Source: Strongylocentrotus droebachiensis (lineage: Eukaryota; Echinodermata; Echinoidea; Camarodonta; Strongylocentrotidae). Taken from it: a DNA stretch of 64,000 nucleotides. This document shows positions 12,421 to 24,429 of the stretch, piece after piece (position 1 is the first letter of the stretch; the number at the start of each line of letters is the position of its first letter). Both the position numbers and the translations under genes were made by a program. Below the pieces are notes generated by a model. It did no database searches, was not told where the DNA came from, and worked only from the letters and a program-made list of their open reading frames with translations. Where the stretch lies: contig JAVYIG010007840.1 of the NCBI GenBank assembly GCA_035222895.1, positions 1 to 64,000 on the forward strand. The letters run 5' to 3'.

Positions 12421-12590
12421 GATCGATATGATAATTTACCAAATATATCAATTAGTAGGCGGTTTCCCAGCAAAAATTGTATCATCACGTATTAGTCAAA
12501 CATAATTATTTCACATGATTGGTAATTAGAGCTTCCATTTCATTTTTTGAGAGGGGGCGTTTCCATAACTGGTCTATACCTTTCATTCAA
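12421..12590 (-). repeat. TTAA-MITE family C, fragment
   Basis: Matches the right half of the element at 54914-55308 in the same orientation: taccaaatatatcaattagt, then ggcggtttcc, then a stretch ending cgtttcc and actggtct. The left half is missing. Confidence 0.7.
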
Positions 12591-12777
12591 ATAAATCAAT
12601 ACTTCATATTATGATTTTCCCCGATGGAATCAATTTCGAAAAGGTTGAGGGGAGGGGGTGGCCAAACGTGTGGACAAGGTAGCTACAACATTTCCAACGA
12701 GCAAAAAATATATTCATATTTTTAATCATCAGGTGTTGAGACTTTCCTAACAAACTTTAAAAATCTTGAATTAGAAT

Positions 12778-13042
12778 TTACCAACAATTTTTTTTCAAGG
12801 GGAGGGGATTCATATCCCCCCCCCCCCCCCCCCCCGCGATGACGCCACTGCCTACATCTTTATCATGTTTGTAATTTACTAACAGGAGCCCCTGGCCATT
12901 TCGCCTCCCTACTAACAAGTTTATGATGTGCAGAGACCGACTGGTCTGAGGGCCGGCTGATATGCATCTTGAAACGTTGAGTGGGCCGGTCGAATTCACA
13001 ACCGAATTTTAGTCCAATGCTCCCCCTTTGGATGTAACACAG
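12778..13042. other. 3' flank of the three-exon gene, with poly-C tract
   Basis: Contains a C run of about 20 bases (12817-12835) beside a G-rich stretch that can pair with it. No clear polyadenylation signal for the upstream minus-strand gene was identified. Confidence 0.4.
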
Positions 13043-14171
13043 TCAACCCGTTAATTGAACAGTAGTGGATAGCTCTTCATTCGCAAAAAGGGGACTAGTC
13101 CCGTATGGACTTCCAATGAGTACATTGTCCTGGGCCAGCGGCTGCGCGTATGGCGCAACGAGTTTGATCCTCGTCTTGGCGAATAACCCACCGTCCTTCT
13201 CCTTCGGACTTGATGATGACGGCGGCATTTCGCCATCTCCTGACTCGACCTCCATCGCTTTGTTCTTCTTGCTTTCGCCTCTCACTTGCAGCAGCTCTTT
13301 TTGAGGAGCTTGTGTTTCGTTGTGTAACCTTGCGGTAGGTCTCCGAGCGAGTGTACCCGATCTGGTTGCCGAACCCTTTTCCGAGGCTGTCTTGTCAAGC
13401 AAATCTGCTCTCGATTTGGGAGAAGACTTGTCTGCAGAAGTTGGCAGGGTTGTCCATTTTGAAGCGTCCACACTTCTGGCGGCCACTGATGCTTTACTTT
13501 TGAACTTCGTACCATTGGTGTCGGTCACTTGACCTGTGACGTCAGCTCCTGATGTCACATGAAACGCGTCCAGACCTTTCTGAGGTGTGAACAACTTCAG
13601 TAATCCCGCCCGAGTTTGTCCTTGTCCGTTCATCAAAGGCTGTAACATCTGACCGCGAGGTGAGGAACTATCATCTGCCAGTACGCCCTCGGATGTCTTC
13701 CCATCCATTCTAATTTTTCTTGATCGGACTTTCGCGCTCTTGACGCGGGTGCTCTCGTTCGGACGCCAACTCGCCAGAAATCGGCACCCGATCGGCTGCA
13801 TATCGGCACCGACCTTTTCCTTCCGAGGACCCGTTCGGAAATCCTCGACAATGTGCATCGGTTCCATCGGGATCTTCACCCCGGCGTCATGAGGCAGGAT
13901 GGTCCCTACTCTTGGCGTCGACGAGCTGCTTTCCAGTAGAGCCTGCTGGTGACGTTTCTTGATCTGCGTTCCCGTGGATTCTGCGTGACGGATGTTGGTC
14001 AGTTTGATGTGCCTGCTAGCCGGGTGACGATAGCCCGCCGGGACCTCGTGATGGTGAGCAGTAGCTGCAGCCAACCACGTGACGCCGAGGTCTGGTACCT
14101 TGCCTGACCTATAGCTGGGACCAAGGTGAAGAGGTCGCATGGGTGTGGCACTCAGGTCTGTGAAATCATCC
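13043..14171 (-). CDS. Three-exon gene, exon 3 (terminal)
   Basis: Acceptor TATACAG at 14172-14178; the first base completes a split Trp codon, followed by DDFTDLS. Open for 376 codons to TGA at 13045-13043. Ser/Lys/Arg-rich and of low complexity in parts. Confidence 0.82.
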
Positions 14172-16866
14172 CTGTATAGGAAAAGAGAGAGAGAGAGAGG
14201 GGGTAAAAGGAATGTGGAGAATATAAGCAGTTACAATTAAAGAGATTGGAATTTTCCTTTCGATAATATTGTATCTGTCATACTCTAAAGACTACGAAGT
14301 GTGACAATATTAGTGATTCGATACGTAAATGAAGGAACTATAGATGAGTTTCTGACCAATGACCATACATTACAACATAGGGTCTTTGCTCAGGCGGGAG
14401 TGGGGGGGGGGGGGGGGTAGGATGTCACGCAAGTTGACTCAAGCTTCATAACTATTTTCAGCCTAATGTTAGATCCTTCGCTCTTTGTTTGCATATCTTT
14501 GACTTGTTAGTTTTTTAGCAATATCATGAATGGTATATATCTTACTCTAGAGGCAATGTTCTAGTGGACCGTGGAAACCATTAATGTTCTCAATTTTCTT
14601 CTGGATACCTTGTATAATGCCGTGCACGTTAGATTTATCAAAATGTCAAGAACTACACACGAGCAATTATCATAACAAAATACCACATACCAGTCAGGAA
14701 TATTGTATTCTTGGAGCCGTGGTCGGACCAGGCTTTCGGACAAGGTCCTTACGATCACGACGGCTTCTCGACGACCACCGCCCTCGGGAATCGGATGGGA
14801 ATTCATCGCCATTCCCGTCTGACCCACGGTGTAGTATCGACGGTACTCGTCAACGTAGGCCTGCCAGTCCTGGTAATGCTGTTGAATGACAAAAGCGAGA
14901 ACGAACATTGTATAAATAACCAAATTATGTAGTAGTAGTAATAGTAGTAGTAGTAGTAGTTATAGTAGTAGTAATGTCTTATTGAACAATTCAACTGCAG
15001 CCAACTGGCCGATTTGCATATACAAAATTAACTGTTATAATAAATAAATATTTTGTTATGAAATACACTGACATTTAATTGAACGAATCAGTTATGCATG
15101 TACGTTCAGATAATAAAATGCACAGAATAAGTATAGGAAGTAACAAAAGTATTAAACAGCCTATAGAAAATATTTAGAGGAAACGATTTAATTGATCAAG
15201 ACAATTCGTTATACTTTTGACTTTATTTATTATTATTAAAAACTTCACATTTTAAGACAGTAATTGTCAGTATCATTTTAACATCTATATGATTACCATG
15301 AAGCTGGCCCTTTGAATATTTGGAAAGGTAAACAAGGATAGCATGGTGAGACAGAATACATTTTAATCATAATGACGAGGAAATCGAGCTTATATTCGTG
15401 CTGTTTACTGATCGTCATAACTTGACACTTAACCCTAATTTGTTATACATTGGTTTTTGAAAAGGGTTTATTACCCCATTTTGATAATTGGGTTATCGGG
15501 GGGGGGGTGTATGAATACGTTATACGTAAAAATATTCGATACTAATCTATCAACGATTGAATACTATGTGTGGGGGTGTATGAGTATCAGATAGGGGTAG
15601 TGAGGCCAAAAAAAAAACATATCAAGAAACGCTGCCCTTTACACTGCACATGTGCTTATATCAAAAAGAGAAAGAACAAATAAAGGGATCTGGTCTCACC
15701 TTGAATGTGTATTTTGAGCTGTCACTGATATTCCGATGGATGAAGGGGTCATACTTCCTTCTTTTGTTCGAGTCTCTTGCCGATGAAACCTTCCTCCCGC
15801 CTCCTCCATAACCGCATTGAGCCCCCCTCTCACTCCTAGTTAGACTCCACCCGGTGAGATCATCACGCCCATATAGCTGATTCCCTGTACCGTTTCCACC
15901 ATTCGAAACTTTCTTTCCCCCTTCGTTGAGATCAACGTCCGCAGGTGAGTTTTGGGGAGCAAGTGTGGAATATTTGCATCTCCATGGTAACGTACATACG
16001 CATTGATGGAAGAGGGTATCCATTCTGGCGATCGCGTCTGAAGATGAAGTGACGTCGTCCGAAATTTCTAACAATCGTCCAGAAAGAGTTTGCTTCAACT
16101 TCTGCTTCGAACCTGACTTCAATTTCGTCGCCGATTTCATGTTCGACGCCGATTTCTTTGTGGGAAGTGGTTTCCTCTCGTCTGACGAAGCGTCGCGTTT
16201 TATCGCAGCCGCCTCTTCTTCGGCACTTTCACCAACAATTCCTGTAGGGCAGTCATTGTCATTGTTGTCGACATCGATGTCTTTGGCCTTCCTGACAGTG
16301 ACATCATGCAGGAATTCAGGATAACGGTAATAGTCTGCGATTCGACTGATTTCGACTCCAGTTTTGCTACATTCTGCTTCAGGCTTGTCTATCCGTGAGA
16401 TGGCAAGAGCTTTGAAATCAAAAACATCCTCATCATCATCGTCTTCACCCTCGACTTTGTGAAAATGAAGATCGCAGTCGATGGACCGTCGTGCTACGAA
16501 GTCCTCGTCGATGTCGACATATTCTCCGGTAAAAACATCACCACTGCTTTTGCGTTGAAGAGAGTTCATATCGAAATGCTCGCCAACTCTCTCCCCTTCA
16601 AAACGTTCCTCTGTGTTATTGGTGAATTTCACATTATCTTCCGCATCATTTGATCTGAATGGTTTCCACATAACATCGTCATCATCGTCGTCCTCTTTCT
16701 CCTCCTCGCCAAACTCATTTCCCAAATCAGCATCCATATTGTTCGGTGATTCGGTCTCGCCGACGATGTCCGTCAAGTTGTATGCTCGTTGTCGTTTGAG
16801 AGAGGTCAGTCGTTGAGAGAGAAGGAGAAGTTTGAGTTGAGGGTCTTCCCTATAATCGGCGGTCAT
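13043..16866 (-). CDS. Unrecognised three-exon gene, predicted 827 aa
   Basis: I do not recognise this protein. Exons on the minus strand are 16872-15700 (ATG at 16866), 14878-14691 and 14171-13043 (TGA at 13043). Splice sites are canonical: AAG|GTGAGA to CAACAG|CATTAC in phase 0, and GACTG|GTATGT to TATACAG|GGATG splitting a Trp codon. The N-terminal third has an Asp/Glu cluster (about residues 50-62) and further acidic runs; residues about 230-290 are Lys/Ser-rich. Exon 2 encodes an aromatic and charged stretch (HYQDWQAYVDEYRRYY) that looks like the folded core. Exon 3 is basic and Ser/Thr/Pro-rich, suggesting disorder. No signal peptide or membrane segment is visible. The basic/acidic layout would suit a nuclear or cytoskeletal protein, but that is a guess. 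A cag acceptor (GCTTTCAG) just before the start suggests a further non-coding 5' exon. Confidence 0.8.
14172..14690 (-). other. Intron 2 of the three-exon gene
   Basis: GTATGT...CAG intron of 519 bp with a GA-rich patch (14184-14202) and a G run (14402-14417). Confidence 0.7.
14691..14878 (-). CDS. Three-exon gene, exon 2
   Basis: 188 bp. Acceptor CATTCAACAG before CATTACCAG; donor GTATGT after ...CCTGACTG. Encodes the most structured-looking part of the protein (HYQDWQAYVDEYRRYY to EYNIPDW). Confidence 0.85.
14879..15699 (-). other. Intron 1 of the three-exon gene
   Basis: 821-bp GTGAGA...CAG intron. Holds a (TAG/TAA)n microsatellite at 14930-14980 and a short G run near 15498. Confidence 0.7.
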
Positions 16867-16872
16867 CCTCCT
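15700..16872 (-). CDS. Three-exon gene, exon 1 (coding from 16866)
   Basis: Donor GTGAGA directly after the AAG codon at 15700-15702. The upstream edge has a good acceptor (GGTTGCTTTCAG) six bases before the ATG, so this is probably the first coding but not the first transcribed exon. Encodes 389 residues with repeated acidic runs. Confidence 0.82.
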
Positions 16873-16921
16873 CTGAAAGCAACCCGAAGTCGTGGTCAAT
16901 GAACACCGTTGAGCAGAGCAG

Positions 16922-16990
16922 TGCTTAGAGACATTTGTATTAAGCGCTATATAAAAATTAAATATTATTATTATTATTATTATTATTACC
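16922..16990 (-). repeat. SINE-like tail
   Basis: Read on the minus strand, (ATT)n is adjacent to tttttatatagcgcttaata. This is the same kind of tail as the SINE at 33906-34298 (ATT repeats next to tatatag and a cgctt word). Only the tail is present. Confidence 0.45.
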
Positions 16991-19800
16991 GTGTGGAAAA
17001 TGGAATTAACTTGCATCAATACGGCATCAATATCAACATTATATTCGAATCCATCACAACGTCAACGTGGGCATACACATCTGCCTCAATCCTTCCGGTT
17101 AATATATAAAATGACGTAATGATGCGTAATTGATAACATGCACCAAAATTATCCTTGCATTGGTTTCCAAGACAACCTCACGAATATTTATGAAGCGCTA
17201 TATAATAATGGCAATTTCATATTTTACCCACATCAGGTTGCAATAACATGAAGTGTCATGCCGGGGAGACTTGAGTTTTAGTTTGGTAGAAACGGGTCCA
17301 GGATAGAGACTCAAGATTGCAGTTGTTTTGTTGAACGTAACGACGAGAACTAAAATGTCACAGCGTTGTCGTATTTCTCTTCACAGGATGATGAACTTGC
17401 TTAATAAATCCAAGATATTTAGTCAAGTACTATGCCACCGTCTGTAATAAATCTGCAAAATCGAAATCATGTAAAGAATGTGTTAGGACGAGTTACTTTC
17501 TTGGCTAGTGACACGCGTAATAAAACAACACACCATATATTCATCGTCACAACTATAATTATGTCAATATCCCTCCCCTGCAGTGCCTGTGGGTTTTTAC
17601 TGAATGAACCGTCTAATTCAATTCTTTACATGTTTTTATCTCCCCTAATCTTTGAACTTGGGCTCATAAAGGGGGACGTTATGACCCCCTTTCCTTACCT
17701 CTTCAGACCCATCCAGGCGTACAGCAGTCACGAGGGCTGATTCGTATAATTCTATTGATACCAAACAAATATATAATTGTTATTATTTTGAAATCAGTTC
17801 GCAATCTGCTAGCATGTCGAGTGCATACTAGAAACGTGGATACCTGTACGAGAGTCAAATATTGTTGTATTCCTTGCCATAAAAGATTTATGATCACTAA
17901 CTATTAAATATTATCACGGTGTACATGTACGAGCACCTCGACATGATTGTGTGCGAAATGCAAATTCAATATTCATGACATGTTCTTTGTATATCAAATA
18001 TATAAGGCAATCAAATCGACCGCAGTAAAATATTGGCCTAACCATGTAACACTATACATCTCTGTTTTTGTTATCCCTATACTATGAGTTATAACAACTG
18101 ATATTAGTAGTCATGTGACTCATGTCATATGCAATGTGCGATATCTTAGTAAAAACAAACATAATATGTTGAGCACATCTATGTTTCAAGTAACCCTTGT
18201 TCTGCATAGACTTGATATTGAATGTGATTGACGTGAGCTCTTTTGACAAGAAGTGATTCAAGAAACAAAGAAGCAAATTGGACAGGGTTTTGGAGATTAG
18301 ACAAACAAAATAGCTGTATGGAGGGCTAATCGCTAATTGACACTTGCATCTCAATAGAACTTGTAGAAGTCATTCTTCCCAATTGGTAATGGTAACCCCC
18401 TCCGCCTCCTCCTTTCAATTAATTGGTCTCTCTCTCTCTCTCTGCCCCCCCCCCCACCACCCCTCTCTACCCCTCTATCCCCCCTCCCTGTGTATTTCTG
18501 GATGTCTCGCTGAAGTGTTTCCCTCCGCCATGTCATTTTCAATTACTAAAAGCATTAGAACAACGTTCATGTTGGTTGGTTCGATATCATCTTCCTTATA
18601 CCATTCTCGTGTTATACTTATAGCTACTCTCAGTACAGGGGACGAAATTTAGAAATTACTTCGTTTGGATCGAGTGGAATCCAAGCTTAAAATAGCCGAA
18701 AACACTCTCTATAATAGTATATAGACATTAAACGACTACCTTGGAGTGGATTCTCTGCATCACGTAAGAGAGTGCTCCTGCCATCAATCAAAAACTTCTT
18801 GTCGAAAATATTAAACATCAGCATCTCCTCGTACACCACGTCAAACAACTAGGCAGGATTCTCCTTCGCAACCGTCATCACCATCATCGTCATCGTCATC
18901 TTCTAGACTTCATCTTCTTTACCACATCAGACAAACGGTTTTAATCACGAAGATCCCAGACCTCTTCCGCACATGAATATACTCGAAGTTGACTCATGAC
19001 GATGACGAAGTTCAAATTCAAACTTCACGTACCAACATCAAGTTTTGTTATCTTCGTACATGTCAACAAGAACTCCTCACGCATGTTATTATGATAGCAG
19101 CCACTCAGGCAATCTGTAATAATTTTTATCCTAACTCTTCCCCCTCGATCAATCAATACGTCATTTCATCCATCCATTATGTCCGCGTAAAACTGTCACA
19201 ATCAACACTAATGGTGATGGAGCAAATTGAATACATTACGTGCCATAATCGGGTGAAAGTACGAGCACCTGTCAACATTTTATACGCAATCTTTATACGG
19301 AGGTTGTATTAGAGATGGAAGGTGTCACGTGACCAAATGAAGGCCATTCCTATTCCAGGCGACTTCCCGAATGATTTCGATCTTGACTTTTGTTTTGTGT
19401 TTACCCCCTGGCTATGTCGGGGTCACATGGGGTCATGACTGAATCAGATAGTAGCGTCCCGTTTCCATGGGAACGATCGACCCGAAGATACGCGACAAGT
19501 GCCGAGTTTTACCAATCTGCCACTTTCTCTTTGATCAGAGGGATGATGTGGATGTGCTTTTGGGCAAACAGGCAATGATATGAAGTTTCATTTGTCAGCT
19601 TTTTATTGTATGAATGCAGTATGGCGTATACATTGTCACTAATATAAAACATTTGACTGTCACGCATTGTCATTGAGGGTCTTTTCCTTTTTAAATCAAA
19701 ACGTATAGCCCCAAATATATGTACAAAAATCCCCTCCGATACCTTGTGCCAATCAAGCCATTCATGATCCTAAACATCGGGGTCGAGACTAGAGTCCGTA
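16991..19800. other. Intergenic, no gene seen
   Basis: No splice-bounded coding frames. A pyrimidine and C-rich patch lies at 18427-18490. The possible 5' non-coding exon of the minus-strand gene could lie near the start of this stretch but cannot be placed. Confidence 0.5.
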
Positions 19801-19925
19801 GAGGGCTTGGGTGTCGATCCGGGGGGGGGGGGGGGAGGGGGATAGGGGGATATATCCCCCCCACACCAATATTTCAGATGGGGGGGGGGGGTGGCCTGTA
19901 CAATCATCCCCCCCCCCCCCCAATA
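19801..19925. repeat. Alternating poly-G and poly-C tracts
   Basis: G runs at about 19820-19840 and 19881-19890 alternate with C runs at 19857-19861 and 19908-19921, so the strands can fold on themselves. Similar G/C termini occur in the hAT-like elements of this window. Confidence 0.7.
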
Positions 19926-20303
19926 ATTCAACATCACAAAAAAAAATGAAGAGAACAATTAATGATGAGAGCCCGATGAGAGTAGTTAATGGTTATTACT
20001 CGCAAGATGACCATCCATATACACATTTTGCTATCTCATTTTCTTAATACATATAAATAGAAAACGAAGTAAATGAGACAACCGTATATGAGACAAGAAT
20101 AAATTGAATTCTCGCTCATACGGTTTCATCAGGAATTGATGGATTTATTCATTTTATTCAATCAACAGCATCATAGAAATGCAGTGCGCCAAATGCAAAG
20201 CCGCAGCGTTAAAAAGCAACGAGCTAAATGTTAAGCGCGAAGCGCAAAAGTGCAAAAAAAAGTAGAGAGTGGAAGAGAGGGATAATGAGAGACAGAGAGG
20301 ATA

Positions 20304-20969
20304 CAGGCGCGAGCCAAGGGGGCGGTCGCCCCCCCCCCCCCTAAAAAAAAGAGAAAGAAAGAAGAAAGGAAGAGGACGTAGGAAGAAAAAGGATCAAGAG
20401 TCGAGAACGGTACAACGAATCGTCTTGTTTCTCTAATAATGTAATGAAACGTCAAAGCTTCCGCGCTTTGCGCGGGAAGGGGGGGGGGGAACTGAATTCA
20501 GACAAGGATTAAGAGTCGAGAACGGTACAACGAATCGTCTTCTTTCTTTAATAATTTAATGTAACGTCAAAAGGATTTAGACAAGGATTAAGAGTCGAGA
20601 ACTGTACAACAAATCGTCTTCCTTCTCTAATAATTTAATGAAACGTCAAAGCTTCCGCGCTTCGCGCGGGAGGGGGGGGGGAACTGAATTCAGACAAGGA
20701 TTTAGAGTCGGGAACGGTACAACGAATCGTCTTCTTTCTTTAATAATTTAATGAAACGTCAGAGCTTCCGCGCTATGCGCGGATGAAGGGGAACTTGATT
20801 CAAACAAGGATTAAGAGTCGAGAACGGTGCAAGGAATCGTCTTCTTTCTTTAATTTAATGAAACATCAAAGAACTCCCCCTCCCTGCAGGCCTGCACCCA
20901 TCCCCTTAGGGAGCGCGCTTCGCGTGCTCACTACCGCCCCCCTAAAATAAAATCCTGGCTACGCGCTTG
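20304..20969. mobile_element. Nonautonomous hAT-type transposon with internal minisatellite
   Basis: Terminal inverted repeats: CAGGCGCGAGCCAAGG at the left; inward from the right, CAAGCGCGTAGCCAGGA. A perfect 8-bp direct repeat AGAGGATA flanks it at 20296-20303 and 20970-20977, the target-duplication length typical of hAT transposons. Inside are four to five tandem units of about 113 bp (about 20390-20875). Each carries agtcgagaacggtacaacga, a block near taataatttaatgaaacgtc, and in most a short GC hairpin (cttccgcgctt-cgcgcggg) followed by a G run. There is no transposase frame. Confidence 0.88.
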
Positions 20970-21196
20970 AGAGGATAATAACCCAGGTAGCAAGCCCATG
21001 TGGGACCCACATGGGTCCCATATTCTCTGAAATGTTATCTTTATTGAGGGTGACTTTAAAAAGGTAATAACTTGGAAGTAGGAAGGGAGGGGTGCAGCCT
21101 GCCACACGCTTGTATCCTTGGTTGCTTTGATCCATTGCCGAAAATATTTTGGCACCTATCATCCCCCCCAATCACGGATACAAATCGACACCCTTG

Positions 21197-21310
21197 GTAG
21201 AGGGACTTGGTAACTTGAGAGAAAATGGTGCTAAGGTAGTGACTTCAATGCTAGATGTACAATTAAAGATAATCTGTAAGTTTGAGTTTAAAATCTTGTG
21301 GAATGGATTA
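21197..21310 (+). repeat. MITE-like repeat G, fragment
   Basis: gagagaaaatggtgctaagg through gatgtacaattaaagataat matches 35876-35935 almost exactly. Confidence 0.75.
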
Positions 21311-22240
21311 CTTTAGTTCAGCCAATTGAACTTGTAGTAAACTGGCAAACTGTTTTACATTGAATTACATGGAATTCGGATACATGTATTGTATTGTATT
21401 GTATTTATTAAACTTCATTGATGAACATCAATATTCTGTTTATAAACATATGAATCAATTTACAATGTGTAAATGTAACACATCAATATTCTGTTTACAT
21501 GTACCATACATTTCGAACACCTCCAATAGGTTTCCGAAAATCATCTGGGTAAAGTTAAAAATGAAGTGCCCCTCTCCACTCATGGATACACAGGAGATTG
21601 AAAAAGAATATACATTTTTGACGAATATAAGAAAAACCATAACAACGTCATTGCAACCAACATAAACATTTGATTCTGTTATACTCACTATGAGATGTAA
21701 ATTCTCGATAAATTCGTTGATTTCTGGCAGCCCTGCAGCTTTTCAATCTGAGCTGGGTTTTTGGTGAAAATATAATTATGCTGTATTGAAATAATACAAA
21801 AAGGGCTGACCAGTACCAAAGGTCTACGTGTAATATTGGTTTAGCGGATTATTCTTACAAATGGGCAGCGCATAGATAACACCCAAGGGAATTGATAGTT
21901 TGATAATTATACAGCTTGAAACGTGTCTGGTACATGTACCATTGCATTGCAGTGACACGTATTTGATTGAATGGCTGGCGATTTTGTTTTTCTTCAGCAA
22001 ACTTATTTACTCATGTAAATAGTAAAATTGAGAGAAAAAAAAGGGTAATTGAACGAATCCAGAGAAATGCAATATTTTCTTTCGACAATAATTGCTCTTG
22101 TGGATCGGCGATTGTGGATGGCCAACTGGTAAAAATAGAGAAGATTAAAGATTATCGAGCCAATCTGATAAGTGCGACTATTATTAAAGTACATGTATGT
22201 GGATTACACTTGTGAGTTGGTCCATGATTACACGTAGGGT
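21311..22240. other. Intergenic, no gene seen
   Basis: Includes a (GTATT)n tail-like run at 21387-21407 that may be a retroelement 3' end. No coding evidence. Confidence 0.45.
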
Positions 22241-22497
22241 CTGTCTGTCTGCGCCCCCCCCCCCCCCCTCCTTCCGCAACAAACTCCAGTCGATCAGCTT
22301 CTGAACCAAAGGGGGGGGGGGGGAGAGCATAATGTCAAGGTGTTATTATAACCATAGACGTGGTACGTCTATGTTATAACACAGTGGACCTACTACGAAA
22401 GTGAAGGTCCATGGTAACACCAAGAAGTTACTTCTTGGTAACACGGAAGTAAACTGAGATGAAAGGGAAAGAGATGAAGAGAGCGGGAGATGAAAGA

Positions 22498-22499
22498 GC

Positions 22500-22541
<42 letters not shown>

Positions 22542-22583
22542 TGGTGAAAAGGAGAGATAAATAGAGAGAGAGAGAGGGGGGGG
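22498..22583. repeat. (GA)n microsatellite
   Basis: Mostly uninterrupted ga dinucleotides ending in a G run. A second, similar tract lies at 24293-24425. Confidence 0.9.
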
Positions 22584-22889
22584 GGAGAAAAAGAACACGA
22601 GTCATTACTGCTGAATTATATCAGCGCTTAGACTGGTATTCACACATGATCAATTACAATAATACACATTTCCGTAGTTGTGACGCGATGCAATGCTATC
22701 ATAAAAGAAATTTTAGTAATTGGGGACATCCATTTTTTAGAGTGGCGATCGAAAGCAGATGCAAATAGTCAGGGGTGAGAGAATGAGATAACTCGGGCAC
22801 GCATCTGCTCTCATAATATAAGGCGCATCAGTAATAACTTGAGTGGAGTACTCATGGTGGTTCAGTCCGTGAACTGTTCTCTTTCATCG

Positions 22890-23266
22890 GTTTATAGCCG
22901 TTTGGTCTACCCAATTGTTCTATTCCCATTTGAACTACACCCAGCAAGTCTACTATCCACATGGTCTAAACATGTAATCATAAATAATAATAATGATCAA
23001 ATAATTATTAGACCTTATGGATGGTACTATTGGTAGACGAAATTGGAGTTAGACTGACTGGCAAATAGACCAAATGAGTAGTAAACTTATTGGAGATTAG
23101 ACGAAATGGAAATTAGATCAAAATGGTCATTAGACCAAAATCACCAAATAATAGGTAGACGAAATTATTATGAGACCATACTCATACGGAGAGTAGACAG
23201 GTTGGGTGTAGACCATATTGGAATAGACTAATTGGGTAATAGGCGAACTGGTTGTAGACCAAACGG
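22890..23266. repeat. GTAGAC-motif array with inverted halves
   Basis: About a dozen variants of a 14-20 bp unit with core TAGACnAAnTGG follow one another between about 23010 and 23266 (for example gtagacgaaattgg, atagaccaaatgag, ttagacgaaatgga, gtagaccatattgg, gtagaccaaacgg). On the left, at 22898-22970, the same unit appears in the opposite orientation (ccgtttggtctacccaattg and following). The outer ends pair as inverted repeats (gccgtttggtcta). Confidence 0.8.
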
Positions 23267-23474
23267 CAATTCACCTCTTTCATCTGTGATAATGTTTTCT
23301 ATTTACTGATAGGTCAAGAGTATTCTCATTTGTAGTCATTTTGTTGTCACCTGTTCTATATGATAACATCTCTATTGATCATAATTATTATGGTATATGC
23401 AAAAAAAAATTGCAAAATAATAGGATGTTGCTATACCAGGAAAACTTCGGATAGGCCTATGTGTAATATCAATG

Positions 23475-23757
23475 AGCAACAATAGGCCATTTTCGTAATA
23501 CAGCCAAATTTAATAAATACGTCTTGGTGAAGTGCCTTGATACGAATTATTTCATTCACCTGTCACGCATATTTGTATTTCAATATTCAGAATGCAAATG
23601 TATGCACATGTAAATTATGACTTGTCCTACACAACACGTATACAATTTACATTCTGACTGCAGAAATACAATTATTCGTACCGGTAACAGGTGGATGAAA
23701 TAATTCGTATCGAGGTAACTTCACTAAGATGTACACATTACGAAAATGGTCTATTTA
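23475..23757. mobile_element. Foldback element E, copy 1
   Basis: Whole-element inverted repeat. The left arm starts aataggccattttcgtaata and contains gatacgaattatttcattca. The right arm ends with the complement (ggatgaaataattcgtatcg and acgaaaatggtctatt). Sister copies are at 25212-25727 and 28460-28773. Confidence 0.8.
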
Positions 23758-24292
23758 TCTAAATAAACACTATTGATATAATCACAGTAGACATGTTTAC
23801 TTATTTCATGCATACTTCTCGAACAAAAGTTGCTCTTGACACCTCAATAGCTGACCAGAAGCTTGTCAGACATAGCAACAACGAATGCTGCACAATGGAT
23901 TCCATCCACAGACTGAGCCTGAGCCTGAGCCTGTATTATAAAGAGATACAATTGCGCATCTAGTGGGTGAATTGAATATTGAGTAACTCTGCGTGCTTCT
24001 GGCGAGAAACATTCATTCAATGTTCAATAGTTTTGTTCAAATTAAACATTCAGCTTTATGGCCGTGAAAGTGATTAAATACTTGTGTTATTTTGGCGTAT
24101 AATTTGTAACAAAAAAAACAGCCTAAAATGATAAAATGATAGGTAAATGTAATTGTTCTATAATAATTACTATCATTATTATAAGAAGAGTGATATTTTC
24201 ATGAGTTCCATGACACCACTATATTGTCTGGACAATTTCCCGCCTCATCACTGGACAGTGCCTAGAAATATGAGCGGGGGGGGGGGGGGTGG

Positions 24293-24425
24293 AGAGAGAG
24301 AGAGAGAGAGAGACTGAGACCGGGATTAGAGAAGTGATAAAGATAGAGAAAGTGACACAGAGAAAGAGAGAGTGAGAGAGAGAGAGAGGGAGAGAGAGAG
24401 GGGGAGAGGAGGGAGAAAGAGAGAT
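24293..24425. repeat. (GA)n tract
   Basis: Purine-only dinucleotide repeat preceded by a 14-base G run. The apparent long open frames on the minus strand (SLSLSLS-type) are artefacts of it. Confidence 0.9.
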
Positions 24426-24429
24426 GGGG

